Assembly: GCA_963841415.1 (NCBI GenBank)
Contig: CAWJCN010000004.1
Coordinates: 248,001-312,000 of the forward strand
Source of the DNA: DASUAS01 sp963841415
GTDB lineage: Bacteria > Actinomycetota > Acidimicrobiia > IMCC26256 > DASPTH01
Length of the DNA: 64,000 nt
Reading direction: 5' to 3'
The notes beneath the pieces are model-generated. The model was not told where the DNA came from. It was given only the letters and a program-made list of their open reading frames with translations, and made no database searches. Shown piece after piece: positions 49,104-57,173 of this stretch (its first letter is position 1; every line of letters begins with the position of its first letter). The position numbers and the translations under genes were made by a program.

Positions 49104-50012
49104 CTACTTCTTTCCTGAGGACGGCTTCCTCGTCGTGGACGTCGGGGGCACGGTAGTCGACGGTGCTTCGAGCTCCGCCGTGATCTGCGCCAACAACGAG
49201 TGCGCCTGGCTCGACCATTGACCGTCCGGTGCCTTCACGATGTAGAGCTGGAGGTCGGCCTGCGAGGCGGCGTACTGCGCGAGCCCGGCGCGGATCACCC
49301 CGCGGTAGAAGTACGCGTCTGCGTAGTTCGGGTCGCTCGCGATGGCCTTCTCCTCCGCCGCGACCGCTTCGGCGACGGCCTTCTGCTGCGCGGTCCGGTC
49401 GCCCATCTGCTCCGACACGAGGTACAGCGCGCGACCGATGAGCGCCTGCGCCTCGGGGCGTGACTGGTCGATGGAGATCGCGGCGTCCCACTGCTTGATC
49501 GCGGTGGGAAGGTCGGCGTTGGTCGCGTAGGCGTCGGCGAGCTGCAACCTCAGGTCGTAGTCGTCGGGCTTGGCGTTGACCTGCCTCTGGAGATCGTCGA
49601 TCCGCTGCGCCAGGGCCTTGCCCGCCGCGTTCGTCGTCGGGGTCGCAGCCTGCGAGTTGCCCGACGACGTCTGGCCGGGCAGCCGGGCACCGAGCGCCAG
49701 CGCCAGCGACAAGCCGGCGGCGACCGCGAACAGGAGCACCACGCTCACCACGAGGACGCGGCGGCGCGTCTGTCGACGCGACTTCGGTGGGGACGGTGGC
49801 GTCACGTCGATGCCGTCGCGCAGCGTGCGGATGACGGCGGCCGCGCGCGCGGTGTAGTCGTCATGGAGCTCCGCATACGACTCGTCGTCGATGCCACCGC
49901 TCTGGTGCTCGAGCTCGAGGTCGTCGAGCGACTGCATGAGGAACTCGCGCTCCTCCTCGAGCTGGTGTCGCCGTTCCGCGTCACGACCATCCCAACCCAG
50001 CTGGTCAGCCAT
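49104..50012 (-). CDS. ccmI: Cytochrome c biogenesis TPR protein (CcmI-like)
   Basis: A 302-residue protein with a cytoplasmic coiled N-terminus (EEEREFLMQSLDDLELEHQSG, typical of CcmI), one membrane helix at about residues 85-107, and a periplasmic-side part with TPR-like helices (DYDLRLQLADAYATNADLPTAIKQWD, ADAYFYRGVIRAGL). CcmI helps pass apocytochrome to the heme lyase. ATG 50012 overlaps the ccmH stop by 8 nt. C-terminal Ser/Thr/Lys tail. Confidence 0.85.
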   Translation of the reverse strand: MADQLGWDGRDAERRHQLEEEREFLMQSLDDLELEHQSGGIDDESYAELHDDYTARAAAVIRTLRDGIDVTPPSPPKSRRQTRRRVLVVSVVLLFAVAAGLSLALALGARLPGQTSSGNSQAATPTTNAAGKALAQRIDDLQRQVNAKPDDYDLRLQLADAYATNADLPTAIKQWDAAISIDQSRPEAQALIGRALYLVSEQMGDRTAQQKAVAEAVAAEEKAIASDPNYADAYFYRGVIRAGLAQYAASQADLQLYIVKAPDGQWSSQAHSLLAQITAELEAPSTTVPPTSTTRKPSSGKK

Positions 50013-50457
50013 CACGCAGCTCCCGTTCCACCAGGCGCTCGTCGGCCTCGGTGGCGTGCAGGTGCGGCTCGCCGCGGTTGCGCCGCAGCGCGAACACGAT
50101 CCCCGTGGCGCCGAGCGCCACCACGACGATCGGCAGGATCCACACGATCAGGCCCACCCCCGAATCCTGGGGGGTGAGCAGGATGGACTCGCCGTAGGTG
50201 TCGACGTAGGCCTGGCGGATCTGCGCGTCGCTCTGCCCGGCCTTGATGCGCCGATTGACGTCGGCCCGGATCGCGCGCGACGTCGGCGCCTGGCTGTCCG
50301 CCACCGAGAGGCCCTGGCACTCGGGGCACTTGAGCTGGGTCTCGAGGTCGTGCGCCCGCGCCGCGGGCGTCTCGGAGCCGTGCGGCCAGAGCACCACCGC
50401 GAGCGCGACGAGTACGACGATCGCGAGCGCGATCCACGCGCCCCACCGGCGGATCAT
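50005..50457 (-). CDS. ccmH: Cytochrome c maturation protein CcmH
   Basis: A 150-residue membrane-anchored thiol protein: signal-anchor helix near residues 8-24, LKCPECQGLSVADSQAPTSR with redox cysteines 44 and 47, and a second helix near residues 107-128. CcmH reduces or handles the CXXCH of apocytochrome. ATG 50457 overlaps the ccmG stop (ATGA). Confidence 0.92.
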   Translation of the reverse strand: MIRRWGAWIALAIVVLVALAVVLWPHGSETPAARAHDLETQLKCPECQGLSVADSQAPTSRAIRADVNRRIKAGQSDAQIRQAYVDTYGESILLTPQDSGVGLIVWILPIVVVALGATGIVFALRRNRGEPHLHATEADERLVERELRDG

Positions 50458-51002
50458 CCGTTGGCTCTCGCCTTGTCCAGGAACTCCGTGAGGTCGCGCA
50501 CCCTCATCGGGCCGTAGAACGACGCCTCGACCACACCGGTGGGCGAGACCGCGATCGTCTCGGGTTGGCCTCGTGTCCCGAACGCGAGCGCGGCGCGGTC
50601 GCCCGGATCGAGCGCGATCGTCCAGTTCATCGCTTCGCCGTTCACGTAGGACTTGATCGTCTGCGCGCTCTCCTGCGGATCACGGACGATGCCGATCATC
50701 ATGAAGTCGCTGTCGCCCTGGTGCTGCGCGTAGAACTCCTTGAGTGCCGGGAGCTCGTCACGGCACGGCGAGCACCAGGTGTTCCAGAAGTTGATGATGA
50801 CCGTCTTCCCCGCGGTCGAGGCCGTCGACACCCTGTCCCCGGCGAGCGTCGGGAGGTTGAACGTCGGCACCTGCTTGCCCAGGAACGGGCTCTGCTCGCT
50901 GTCTGCCTGCGGATCCGTGCCGACGTTGAGCGCGAGCACGACCCCGAAGACCACGACCACCAGCGCGACCACGAGCGCCGCGACGCGGGCCGGATGCTTC
51001 AT
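50454..51002 (-). CDS. ccmG: Thioredoxin-like CcmG/ResA/DsbE protein
   Basis: A 182-residue membrane-tethered thioredoxin: N-terminal helix at residues 7-26, then a TlpA/ResA domain with INFWNTWCSPCRDELPALKEF (Cys77, Cys80) and GVVRDP-like strand. It reduces apocytochrome cysteines on the outside. ATG 51002 overlaps the ccmF stop (ATGA). Confidence 0.92.
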   Translation of the reverse strand: MKHPARVAALVVALVVVVFGVVLALNVGTDPQADSEQSPFLGKQVPTFNLPTLAGDRVSTASTAGKTVIINFWNTWCSPCRDELPALKEFYAQHQGDSDFMMIGIVRDPQESAQTIKSYVNGEAMNWTIALDPGDRAALAFGTRGQPETIAVSPTGVVEASFYGPMRVRDLTEFLDKARANG

Positions 51003-53044
51003 ACCGGCACCTCCTCGCGCGCGTCCGGGTCGGGCCGCTCGTCGCGGGCCGGGAGCGGCGCGGGGGCGAGCGCGTCGGACGCGATCGAGCGCGGTCGCCG
51101 GCGCAAGCGAGGCGACAGGGCCAAGATCGTGCCGAGGCCCATGAAGGCACCGCCGATCCAGAGCCACACGATCAGGGTGTTGATGCGCACCCCCAGCGTG
51201 ATCCGGTTGGCGGAGCGAGGCGCCGACACCAGCGTGAGGTACACGTCGTCGACCAGTCCGGTGTGCACCGAGGGAGTGCCGATGCCCTCGGTGGTGTTCG
51301 GGTACGTGGAGATCGCGGGTGCATACGTGCCGAGCACGCGGTCGCCCTTGCGCACCTCGATGTCGGCGGAGATGGTCGACTTCTGGTCGGATGTCGACGT
51401 GTGCGACCTGAGGTACGTGACCGTGTACCCGGACACGGTCGCGGATTCGCCCCTGGCCAACTTCACGTCGCGGTTCGCGCCGTAGGCCGACGATGCCGCC
51501 AGCACCACCGCGATGAGCACGACACCGAAGTGCACGACAAGGCCGCCGTACAGCCGCGGGTTCGAGCGCGTCGCGCGCCCGAGCGCGACTGCGCGCGGTT
51601 CACCCAGCGCGCGCCGTCGTCCCTGGATGCCGAGCACGAACTGGCGCACGATCCCCGCGGTCGCGAACGCGCCCAGCCCGTAGGCCAGGATCTCGGCCAG
51701 CCCTCGCGCGCCGAGGATCACCGCGCCCAGCATCGTGAGACCGCCGATCCAGGCGGGCACGAGCAGGCGGTTTCGCACCACTTCGCCGCTCGTCGCCCGC
51801 CACGGCAGTGCCGGGGCCGCCGCCATCAGGAACAGCAGCGCGAGCCCGATGGGCGTGGCCATGCGGTCGAAGTACGGCTCACCCACCGAGAGCCGCGTTC
51901 CCCGGAGCGCCTCGGCGATCAGCGGGAACACGGTGCCGAGCAGCACGACGAACGCGAGCGCGGCGAACAACAGGTTGTTGGCGAGGAACGCCGACTCGCG
52001 TGACACCGCGGAGTCGATGCGACCGGGCGACCGCAGCCGGTCACCCCGCCAGGCGACGAGCCCGATGCCGGTGGCTGCGACGACGCCGAGGAACGCGAGC
52101 AGCCAGGGACCGATGTCGGACTGAGTGAACGCGTGCACCGAGTCGATGACGCCGGAGCGAGTGAGGAACGTGCCCAGGATCGTGAGGCAGAACGTCGCGA
52201 TCACCAGCGACAGGTTCCAGACCCGCAGCATGCCGCGGCGCTCCTGCACGATCACCGAGTGGATGAACGCGGTCGCGGTGAGCCAGGGGAGGAACGAGGC
52301 GTTCTCCACCGGGTCCCACGCCCAGAACCCGCCCCACCCCAGCACCTCGTAGCTCCACCACGCGCCGAGGATGATGCCGATCGTGAGGAAGCCCCACGCG
52401 ACGAGCGTCGTGCGACGCGTGTCGGCGAGCCACCCCTCGCCGAAGCGGCCAGTGACCAGCGCGGCGATGCCGAACATGAACGGCACCGTGAAGCCCACGT
52501 AGCCCAGGTAGAGGATCGGCGGGTGGAACGCCATCAGCACGTGGTTCTGCAACAGCGCGTTGGGACCTTGCCCGTCGAACGGTGGATTCGAGAGCTCCTT
52601 GAACGGGTTGGCCGGCCCGAGCATCAGCGCGAAGAAGAAGAGCGCGACCACGAGGCCGGTGATGATGGCGATCGCGACCAGCGGATCCTCGGCCCGCTTG
52701 CGGAACTTCACCGCGACGAACGTGAGATAGCCACCGAGGATGACGGCCCACAACAGGATCGAACCCTCGAGCGCGGCCCACAGGCCGGTGATGGTGTAGA
52801 GCAGCGGCGTGCCGGTGGCGTTGTTCTCCGCCACGTACTTCAGCGAGAAGTCGTGGGTCAGCAGCGCCCACTCCATCACCGCGGCCGCCGCGACCGCGAA
52901 GAGGAGCACCCCGTACACACAGCGTCGGCCGAACCGGAGCAGCGCCGCGTCTCGGAGCTGCAGCCCCGCGAGCAGCGCGGTGATGCCGACGAGTGCCGCG
53001 CCGGCACCGAACGCGACGGACGCGTATCCGAGTGCAGCCTTCAC
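50999..53044 (-). CDS. ccmF: Heme lyase CcmF
   Basis: A 681-residue polytopic membrane protein. The WWD heme-handling motif GWGGFWAWDPVENASFLPWL lies about residue 240, with FLTRSGVIDSVHAFTQS as the following conserved block, and a C-terminal periplasmic strand domain before the last helix (RINTLIVWLWIGGAFMGLG). With CcmH it ligates heme to apocytochrome c. It begins 10 nt after the ccmE stop. Confidence 0.95.
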   Translation of the reverse strand: MKAALGYASVAFGAGAALVGITALLAGLQLRDAALLRFGRRCVYGVLLFAVAAAAVMEWALLTHDFSLKYVAENNATGTPLLYTITGLWAALEGSILLWAVILGGYLTFVAVKFRKRAEDPLVAIAIITGLVVALFFFALMLGPANPFKELSNPPFDGQGPNALLQNHVLMAFHPPILYLGYVGFTVPFMFGIAALVTGRFGEGWLADTRRTTLVAWGFLTIGIILGAWWSYEVLGWGGFWAWDPVENASFLPWLTATAFIHSVIVQERRGMLRVWNLSLVIATFCLTILGTFLTRSGVIDSVHAFTQSDIGPWLLAFLGVVAATGIGLVAWRGDRLRSPGRIDSAVSRESAFLANNLLFAALAFVVLLGTVFPLIAEALRGTRLSVGEPYFDRMATPIGLALLFLMAAAPALPWRATSGEVVRNRLLVPAWIGGLTMLGAVILGARGLAEILAYGLGAFATAGIVRQFVLGIQGRRRALGEPRAVALGRATRSNPRLYGGLVVHFGVVLIAVVLAASSAYGANRDVKLARGESATVSGYTVTYLRSHTSTSDQKSTISADIEVRKGDRVLGTYAPAISTYPNTTEGIGTPSVHTGLVDDVYLTLVSAPRSANRITLGVRINTLIVWLWIGGAFMGLGTILALSPRLRRRPRSIASDALAPAPLPARDERPDPDAREEVPV

Positions 53045-53054
53045 GCAGCCATCC

Positions 53055-53528
53055 TCAGGAGCCCGCGCCCGCGTTGGTGTTGACCTTCGGCGGCGTGTAG
53101 TCGGCGCCGTGCCGGATGAGGATGCGATCGGACAGGAACGGTGCGTTGGTCGCCTTCGACGCCCAGTGCCCTTCGACGACGACAGGCGCGCCGGGCTTGA
53201 ACAGCGCGGGTGTGTCGCCGTCGTGGTGCACGACGACGGTGTGCTTGCCGTCGGTGACCTTGAAGTTCACACCGTTCTTCGTCTCGACGACGCTGGTCTT
53301 GACGACGCCTCCGGCCAGCCGGAAGCGCGAGGTGCCTTGGTCCTTGCGGTCGTGCACGGCTTCAGTGACGGTGCGGAAGTAGACGACGTTCTCCGACAGC
53401 ACGACGGCGAGCACGATGATGGCGACGACGGCGACGACGCAACCACCGACCGCGACGATGTAGCGGCCGCGCCGGTTGGGACGGGGACGGGGTGCGGGAG
53501 CCGAGGGCGGCGACTTGACTGTCGTCAC
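53055..53528 (-). CDS. ccmE: Heme chaperone CcmE
   Basis: A 157-residue membrane-anchored beta-barrel: helix at about residues 23-44, then FRLAGGVV, VEGHWAS and the heme-binding LIRHGADYTPP with His140-X3-Tyr144. This is the His form, not the CXXXY form of some archaea and other bacteria. GTG 53528 overlaps the ccmD stop (GTGA). Confidence 0.93.
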   Translation of the reverse strand: MTTVKSPPSAPAPRPRPNRRGRYIVAVGGCVVAVVAIIVLAVVLSENVVYFRTVTEAVHDRKDQGTSRFRLAGGVVKTSVVETKNGVNFKVTDGKHTVVVHHDGDTPALFKPGAPVVVEGHWASKATNAPFLSDRILIRHGADYTPPKVNTNAGAGS

Positions 53529-53644
53529 TCCTGGCCTCGCGACCGCTCCGCGCGCTTCGTGCGCTGGACGATCCAGAGCCAGTAGGCGCCGAGCACCACG
53601 AACGTGAGCACCCAGCCGGTGATGACGTACTCGGCGAAGTTCAC
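53525..53644 (-). CDS. ccmD: CcmD small membrane protein
   Basis: A 39-residue single-helix protein: NFAEYVITGWVLTFVVLGAY then WLWIVQRTKRAERSRGQE. CcmD retains CcmE-heme at the CcmABC complex. The GTG at 53644 is preceded by ATGGAGGCGGT, an excellent ribosome-binding site that lies inside the mini-ORF 53641-53676. Confidence 0.88.
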   Translation of the reverse strand: MNFAEYVITGWVLTFVVLGAYWLWIVQRTKRAERSRGQE

Positions 53645-53676
53645 ACCGCCTCCATTGGTCGTTCGCTCACGCTCAC
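53641..53676 (-). CDS. Mini-ORF bridging ccmC and ccmD (MSVSE type)
   Basis: Twelve codons encoding MSVSERPMEAV. Its GTG overlaps the ccmC stop (GTGA) and its TGA overlaps the ccmD GTG (GTGA). It is 33/36 identical to the mini-ORF at 11828-11887 outside the 24-nt hairpin of that copy, and it includes the ccmD ribosome-binding site. It may act purely as a reinitiation spacer. Confidence 0.4.
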   Translation of the reverse strand: MSVSERPMEAV

Positions 53677-54428
53677 GACGTGACCGCCCCGACGCGCTCG
53701 GCGATGGCCTGCTGCACCTCACGCTCCTCGCGGTCCTCGTCGAGCGCGAGGAGATGGAAGCGCTTGTCGAGCAGGTAGAAGTACAGCAACGTGAACGTGA
53801 CCACGCCGAACCAGAGCGTGAACGCCATCACGCCGTGGATCTTGGCGTCGAGCCGCTCGTTGAACACCGTGCCCTGCTGGTGGAGCGTGCGCCACCAGTT
53901 CACCGAGAAGTGCACGATCGGCACGTCGACGAACGCGATGAGCGCGGCGATGCCGCACCGCTTCGCCCGTGCTTCAGGGGATGCGGGGATACGACGCAAC
54001 GCGAGGTAACCGAGGTAGAGGAAGAACAGCACCGCGGTGGTGACGAGGCGCGCGTCCCACGCCCACCAGACTCCCCAGACGGGACGGCCCCACAGCGAGC
54101 CGAGCACCAAGGTGAGCGCGGTGAAGATCACGCCCAGCTCGGCGGACGCGCCCGCGATGCGGTCCCACACGGTCGCCCGCGTGCGCGGCCAGAGCCAGAG
54201 CGCGGAACCGAGCGCGGTGACGCCGAACGCGAGGTAGGCGATCCATGCGGCGGGAACGTGGAGGTACATGAGGCGCTGCGCGTCGCCCTGCACCGCGTCC
54301 TTCGGTGCGCCCCAGAGGCCGAACAAGGCGAGCACGATCACCGAGACGAGCGCGAGCCAGCCGAGCAGCTTGCTCCACTGGGGTTTCAGCAGCGTCGTCC
54401 CGTCGTTCACGCTCGTCACTTCGCTCAT
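53673..54428 (-). CDS. ccmC: Heme exporter membrane protein CcmC
   Basis: A 251-residue six-helix protein with the tryptophan-rich heme motif GVWWAWDARLVTT and conserved His in MYLHVPAAWIAYLAF and VHFSVNWWRTLHQ. CcmC loads heme on CcmE. ATG 54428 is the second of two identical ATGAGCGAAGTGAC copies; the first copy overlaps the ccmB stop. The two are 89 bp apart. Confidence 0.94.
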   Translation of the reverse strand: MSEVTSVNDGTTLLKPQWSKLLGWLALVSVIVLALFGLWGAPKDAVQGDAQRLMYLHVPAAWIAYLAFGVTALGSALWLWPRTRATVWDRIAGASAELGVIFTALTLVLGSLWGRPVWGVWWAWDARLVTTAVLFFLYLGYLALRRIPASPEARAKRCGIAALIAFVDVPIVHFSVNWWRTLHQQGTVFNERLDAKIHGVMAFTLWFGVVTFTLLYFYLLDKRFHLLALDEDREEREVQQAIAERVGAVTS

Positions 54429-54517
54429 CTTGTTCCGCTCTCGGTGCTTCGCACCGGGGCGCTCGGCCCCCGCTCCGTTGCTCGCCGGGCTACCCAGCTC
54501 GCGGTCACTTCGCTCAT
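54415..54517. repeat. 14-bp direct duplication flanking hairpin elements (junction B)
   Basis: GTCACTTCGCTCAT occurs at 54415-54428 and 54504-54517 (read on the minus strand ATGAGCGAAGTGAC). Between lie the GCGAGCTGGGTAGCCCGGC hairpin element (54475-54502) and a second hairpin CGGTGC-GAA-GCACCG. The duplicated segment includes the ccmC start codon and the ccmB stop. Confidence 0.7.
54425..54517 (-). CDS. Mini-ORF bridging ccmB and ccmC
   Basis: A 31-codon frame that starts on the upstream ATGA overlap with the ccmB stop and ends with a TGA overlapping the ccmC ATG (ATGA). The peptide differs from the MSVSE type because the element is read in another frame, but the stop/start relay is the same. 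Translation is inferred from the geometry only. Confidence 0.35.
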   Translation of the reverse strand: MSEVTASWVARRATERGPSAPVRSTESGTR

Positions 54518-55188
54518 GCTTCCTCCAGGAGCGGGCCGAAGGCCAGCATCCCGATCGCCGTGAAGAGCAGCGCGAACACCGCGAGGAGCGCCACCCAGGG
54601 CCAGGCGTCAGACGGTATGCCGTCGATCGCCGCTTCCCAGGCTCGGGTGGCTCCGAGCAGTACCGGCGCCACCACCGGCAGCAGCAGCACCGGCACCAGC
54701 GTCTCGCGCACCCGCACACCCGCGGCGAGCACGCCATAGAGGGTACCGGTGGCCGCCACACCCACGGTCGCGGCCAACGTGGCCAGCACCAGCGGCACCA
54801 GCGTGTTCAGCTCGATGCCGTAGACGAGCACCACGGTCGCGGCCAGCACCACCTCGAGCGCCAGCAGCTGCACCGCGATGGCGGCGGCCTTGCCGAGGAA
54901 GAGCGCGGGCCCGTCGAGTCCGGACAGGCGGAGGCCGTCGCGCGCGCCGTTGTCGGCCTCGATGCCGAACGAGCGCGAGACGGCGAGGAGCGCGGCGAGC
55001 AACACCGTCACCCAGAAGAGGCCGGGCGCCACGCGCCGCAGGATGCCGCGGTCGGGGTCGAGCGCGAACGCGAACAGCAGCAGCACGATCAACCCGAACG
55101 GCACGATCTGTTGCGCGGTGACCCGCGAGCGGGCTTCGATCCGCAGGTCCTTGCCGGCTACGAGCCGGACCTCGCGCCACAGCGTCAT
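54514..55188 (-). CDS. ccmB: Heme exporter membrane subunit CcmB
   Basis: A 224-residue six-helix ABC membrane subunit: DLRIEARSRVTAQQIVPFGLIVLLLF, FWVTVLLAALLAVSRSF, ELNTLVPLVLATLAATVG and LLPVVAPVLLGATRAWEAA are the conserved blocks. It pairs with CcmA for heme transfer. ATG 55188 overlaps the ccmA stop (ATGA). Confidence 0.93.
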   Translation of the reverse strand: MTLWREVRLVAGKDLRIEARSRVTAQQIVPFGLIVLLLFAFALDPDRGILRRVAPGLFWVTVLLAALLAVSRSFGIEADNGARDGLRLSGLDGPALFLGKAAAIAVQLLALEVVLAATVVLVYGIELNTLVPLVLATLAATVGVAATGTLYGVLAAGVRVRETLVPVLLLPVVAPVLLGATRAWEAAIDGIPSDAWPWVALLAVFALLFTAIGMLAFGPLLEEA

Positions 55189-55853
55189 GTGACGCCTCGG
55201 TCGGTGTGCTCCGGTGACGGCAGGTGCGCCTGGCCGGCGGTGATCACGACCTCGCGCGTCGCGAGACCACGGGCGTGCTCGAGCTCGTGCGACGCGAGCA
55301 ACACGGTCCGACCCTCGCCGGGCGCCGCCCGCACGACGTCGTCGAGGAACTGGCGACCGTCGGCGTCGAGTCCCGCGTGCGGTTCGTCCAGCAGCAGAAG
55401 ACGCGGATCGCGCGAGAGTGCCACCGCGACCGCCAAGCGACGTCGCTGCCCCATGGACAGGCGCCGGTGCACGTCGTCGGCCTGGCGGGTGAGCCCGAGG
55501 CGCTCGAGCGCGGCGTCGGCCGCGTCGTCGTCACCGCCCGCGGCGCGGGCAGCGAAGCGCAGGTTCTCGCGCACGGTGAGATCGTCGTAGCAGAAGGTCT
55601 CGTGCCCGACGAGGGCGAGGTCGCGGCGTGCGCCCTTGCCGTCGAGGGCGAGGTCGTACCCGAGCACGATGGCTTCACCCGAGTAGAGGGGCACCAGCCC
55701 GGCCAACAGCCGCAACAGGGTGGTCTTGCCGGCACCGTTGGCTCCCGTGAGCAGCACGATCTCACCAGTCGCGGCGTCGAGGTCGACTCCGGCGAGAGCC
55801 GGGAAACGCCCCAGGAGGCAGACGGCGGTGCGGCAACGGACGACGGCAGGCAC
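55185..55853 (-). CDS. ccmA: Heme exporter ATPase CcmA
   Basis: A 222-residue ABC ATPase: Walker A GANGAGKTT at residues 37-45, signature LSMGQRRRLAVAVAL, Walker B LLLLDEPHAGLD and the H-loop SHELEHA. It drives release of holo-CcmE. GTG 55853 follows GGAGGCGAGA and leads the operon ccmABCDEFGHI-ppi-mpaB, about 8 kb on the minus strand. Confidence 0.93.
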   Translation of the reverse strand: MPAVVRCRTAVCLLGRFPALAGVDLDAATGEIVLLTGANGAGKTTLLRLLAGLVPLYSGEAIVLGYDLALDGKGARRDLALVGHETFCYDDLTVRENLRFAARAAGGDDDAADAALERLGLTRQADDVHRRLSMGQRRRLAVAVALSRDPRLLLLDEPHAGLDADGRQFLDDVVRAAPGEGRTVLLASHELEHARGLATREVVITAGQAHLPSPEHTDRGVT

Positions 55854-55943
55854 TCTCGCCTCCGGGCGGTCGGACGTCCGAGTCTACGAAGGGTCACGCG
55901 AGGCGGTCGAACCCGGCGACGCGAGACGGCCGATCGTGAGCGT

Positions 55944-55949
55944 TAGCCT
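55944..55949 (+). promoter_or_regulatory. -10 box TAGCCT, leaderless promoter
   Basis: TAGCCT ends 8 nt before ATG 55958 of the sortase gene; it diverges from ccmA. Confidence 0.55.
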
Positions 55950-55957
55950 CACCGGCC

Positions 55958-56896
55958 ATGCGCAGGGTGCTCGGAGCGGTCGGGCGGGTCCTGGTCACCC
56001 TCGGACTGCTGCTCCTGCTGTTCGTCGCCTACCAGCTGTGGGGCACGGGGATCTACGAGGCGCGAGCCCAGAACGACCTCCAACACCAATTCGAGCGGGC
56101 GCTCCATCGAGCCGGCGAGACCAGCACGACGACGACCACGTCCACGACGACGCCGGCGACGACGACACAACCCGACAACCCCACGGTGACGACCCTCGGG
56201 CCGATCCCCGATGTCGAAGAGGGCAAAGTGGTGGCTCGAATCGGGATCCCGAAGATCGGTGTCGACAAGTACGTGGTGGAGGGCGTGGACGTCGACGACC
56301 TCCACAAGGGACCCGGCCACTACCCCACCACCCAGATGCCCGGCCACGAGGGGAACAGCGCGATCGCCGGTCACCGCACGACATGGGGCGCGCCGTTCGG
56401 CGACCTGGACCAGCTGAAGGTGGGCGACGACATCCGGTTGGTCACGGTGCAGGGCGATTTCCACTACACGGTGACCGAGCAACGGGTCGTCGACCCGAGC
56501 GAGGTCAGCGTGCTCGACCCGTCACTCGATCCGACGCGTCCCGGGCATCAGCTCTCGACGTTGACACTCACCACGTGCAACCCGAAGTACTCGGCCGAGC
56601 AGCGCCTCGTCATCAAGGCGCAGCTCGTGCTCGCTCCGAACCAGATCCCGCTTTCCCCGACCAAGGTCGCCGGAGGCAGGAAGGCCGCCACGATCGGAGG
56701 GCTGTCGGGCGAGTCGTCGTCACGCACGCCCACGATCATCTGGGGCACCATCACGCTGCTGATCGGGTTGCTGTGGTGGCTCCTCTTCCACCGCCACCCG
56801 CGCTGGACGAACTTCCTGATCGGCGTGATCCCGTTCCTGGCCGCGTTGTTCGTCTGCTACACGTACCTCGAGCGATTCTTGCCGTCGAACTACTGA
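55958..56896 (+). CDS. Class E sortase-like membrane protein
   Basis: A 312-residue protein with an N-terminal membrane helix (residues 8-27), a Thr/Pro-rich extracellular linker (TSTTTTTSTTT), the sortase domain with His139 (IAGHRTTW), Cys207 (TLTTCNP) and Arg216 (EQRLVI), and a C-terminal pair of helices near residues 265-305. Sortases anchor proteins to the wall or pili. The Thr runs resemble mycolata wall linkers. Start by leaderless TAGCCT. Confidence 0.88.
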   Translation: MRRVLGAVGRVLVTLGLLLLLFVAYQLWGTGIYEARAQNDLQHQFERALHRAGETSTTTTTSTTTPATTTQPDNPTVTTLGPIPDVEEGKVVARIGIPKIGVDKYVVEGVDVDDLHKGPGHYPTTQMPGHEGNSAIAGHRTTWGAPFGDLDQLKVGDDIRLVTVQGDFHYTVTEQRVVDPSEVSVLDPSLDPTRPGHQLSTLTLTTCNPKYSAEQRLVIKAQLVLAPNQIPLSPTKVAGGRKAATIGGLSGESSSRTPTIIWGTITLLIGLLWWLLFHRHPRWTNFLIGVIPFLAALFVCYTYLERFLPSNY

Positions 56897-56903
56897 GTGA
56901 CGG

Positions 56904-57122
56904 TCACGACTCGTCGATCAGGGCGATGACCTTGCCCGGCGTGACCGAGTAGCCCGCCTCCACGTAGAGCTCGCGCACGACGCCGGGCACGTCGGTGACC
57001 ACGACCACGCGCCCCGATTCGGTGTCGAGCACGGCGATCTCGTCGTCCTCGGCGACCATCTGGCCCTCGTCGACCTCGACGCGGATGACGGTGCCCTCGC
57101 TCGACGACCGCAGCTCGTACAT
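56904..57122 (-). CDS. Biotinyl/lipoyl-like domain protein without attachment Lys
   Basis: A 72-residue single biotinyl-lipoyl-like domain: MYELRSSSEGTVIRVEVDEGQMVAEDDEIAVLDTESGRVVVVTDVPG. The tight turn that should read (A/S)MKM reads TESGR, so there is no lysine to biotinylate or lipoylate. It could be a structural carrier relic or a regulatory fold. Start set by TATCCT 7 nt upstream. Confidence 0.8.
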   Translation of the reverse strand: MYELRSSSEGTVIRVEVDEGQMVAEDDEIAVLDTESGRVVVVTDVPGVVRELYVEAGYSVTPGKVIALIDES

Positions 57123-57129
57123 GCGCCGG

Positions 57130-57135
57130 AGGATA
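57130..57135 (-). promoter_or_regulatory. -10 box TATCCT, leaderless promoter
   Basis: Minus-strand TATCCT ends 7 nt before ATG 57122. Confidence 0.55.
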
Positions 57136-57160
57136 CCTGCGACGTCCGTACCGCCGTCAG

Positions 57161-57166
57161 TACCGT
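57161..57166 (+). promoter_or_regulatory. -10 box TACCGT, leaderless promoter
   Basis: TACCGT ends 7 nt before GTG 57174, favouring this start over the in-frame GTG at 57165. Confidence 0.45.
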
Positions 57167-57173
57167 GGTGCTC

